Shown piece after piece: positions 6,904 to 7,050 of a stretch of DNA of 7,050 bases. The notes under the pieces are model-generated. The model was not told the DNA's origin and did not search any database. It saw only the letters and a program-made list of their open reading frames with translations. Numbering within the stretch: the first letter of the stretch is position 1; every line of letters starts with the position of its first letter. Source of the stretch: Ignavibacteriota bacterium (GTDB taxonomy: Bacteria > Bacteroidota > Ignavibacteria > Tepidaquicellales > Tepidaquicellaceae); the NCBI GenBank assembly GCA_003135995.1, contig PNBM01000348.1, positions 7,254-14,303 on the forward strand. The letters are read 5' to 3'. The translations under genes and the position numbers were made by a program.

Positions 6904-7050
6904 ATTTAAATAATTTAAATAATAAATTTAGAAATTCTATCTTGAATGTCTTTATATTGTCCACTGTAGAAGCATCTGACTCAATTGAAAAGTTTAAAAA
7001 TTTGTTCGGTGTCCTTGTAGTGAATCCATATATTTTTTTAAATGGATTAT
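6902..7050 (-). CDS. C-terminal end of an unrecognised upstream gene (partial)
   Basis: Reading the minus strand from 7048 gives 48 in-frame sense codons ending at a TAA (6904-6902). The frame is open at the right edge. The peptide begins NPFKKIYGFTTRTPNKFLNF and ends FLNLLFKLFK; it has a soluble, mixed composition with a Leu/Phe/Lys-rich amphipathic tail. The other two frames on this strand stop early. The stop lies 13 nt before the next ATG and overlaps its SD, so this gene belongs to the same transcription unit. The fragment is too short to assign a family. Confidence 0.75.
   Translation of the reverse strand, partial: NPFKKIYGFTTRTPNKFLNFSIESDASTVDNIKTFKIEFLNLLFKLFK
6905..6922. repeat. 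Two tandem copies of the 9-nt unit TTTAAATAA
   Basis: The plus strand carries TTTAAATAA twice in direct succession. On the coding strand it encodes the LFK-LFK tail of the upstream partial gene. It is AT-only and flanked by more AT-rich sequence. It is most simply a local duplication within coding sequence. Confidence 0.7.

Noticed and set aside
7023..7048. Inverted repeat AATCCAT / ATGGATT with a 12-nt AT-rich loop
   Set aside because: The stem is only 7 bp, lies in coding sequence of the partial gene, and lacks the GC-rich stem plus U-tract of a terminator on either strand.

Overview
The window is almost entirely coding, with every supported gene on the minus strand. It holds four co-directional genes packed end to end, with gaps of 13 and 20 nt and one 1-nt overlap. 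No tRNA, rRNA, CRISPR array, insertion sequence, promoter or terminator is visible. The DNA is AT-rich (about 40% GC by eye) and the coding strand is purine-rich. This packing, two unrecognised charged helical proteins and one giant multi-domain protein suggest a tailed phage or prophage, less likely a conjugative element. The host cannot be named. Good Shine-Dalgarno sequences precede two genes, which argues mildly against a strictly SD-less Bacteroidetes-type host.

Layout in transcription order (right to left): (1) 7050-6902, the last 48 codons of an unrecognised gene cut by the window edge. (2) 6888-6247, a 213-aa protein with a short Gly-rich hydrophobic N-terminus, a helical middle and a disordered tail. 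(3) 6226-4763, a 487-aa charged, mainly helical protein with a small predicted beta-rich patch and an acidic C-terminal tract. (4) 4763-1, one uninterrupted reading frame of at least 1587 codons that runs off the left edge. It is the dominant feature and can be missed if a stop codon is required inside the window. Its parts in order are a helical N-terminal region with Gly/Ala-rich hydrophobic patches, a long charged linker, a ParB-like domain with a following helical region, a coiled coil, a short helical motif, an Arg/Gly-rich linker, and the first lobe of an SNF2-type superfamily 2 ATPase (DGPGLGKT, DEAHNLKN, ATATP).

The most economical reading is that gene 4 is a phage 'polyvalent protein': a giant protein, probably packaged in the virion and delivered with the DNA, carrying enzymatic domains that act on DNA in the new host cell. 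The small-medium-giant order of genes 2-4 recalls the internal virion (ejection) proteins gp14-gp15-gp16 of T7-like phages, though no sequence homology to them is claimed. Secondary observations are near-absence of GATC and GGCC, two alternative-frame ORFs nested in disordered parts of the giant gene, and A-rich slippery heptamers.
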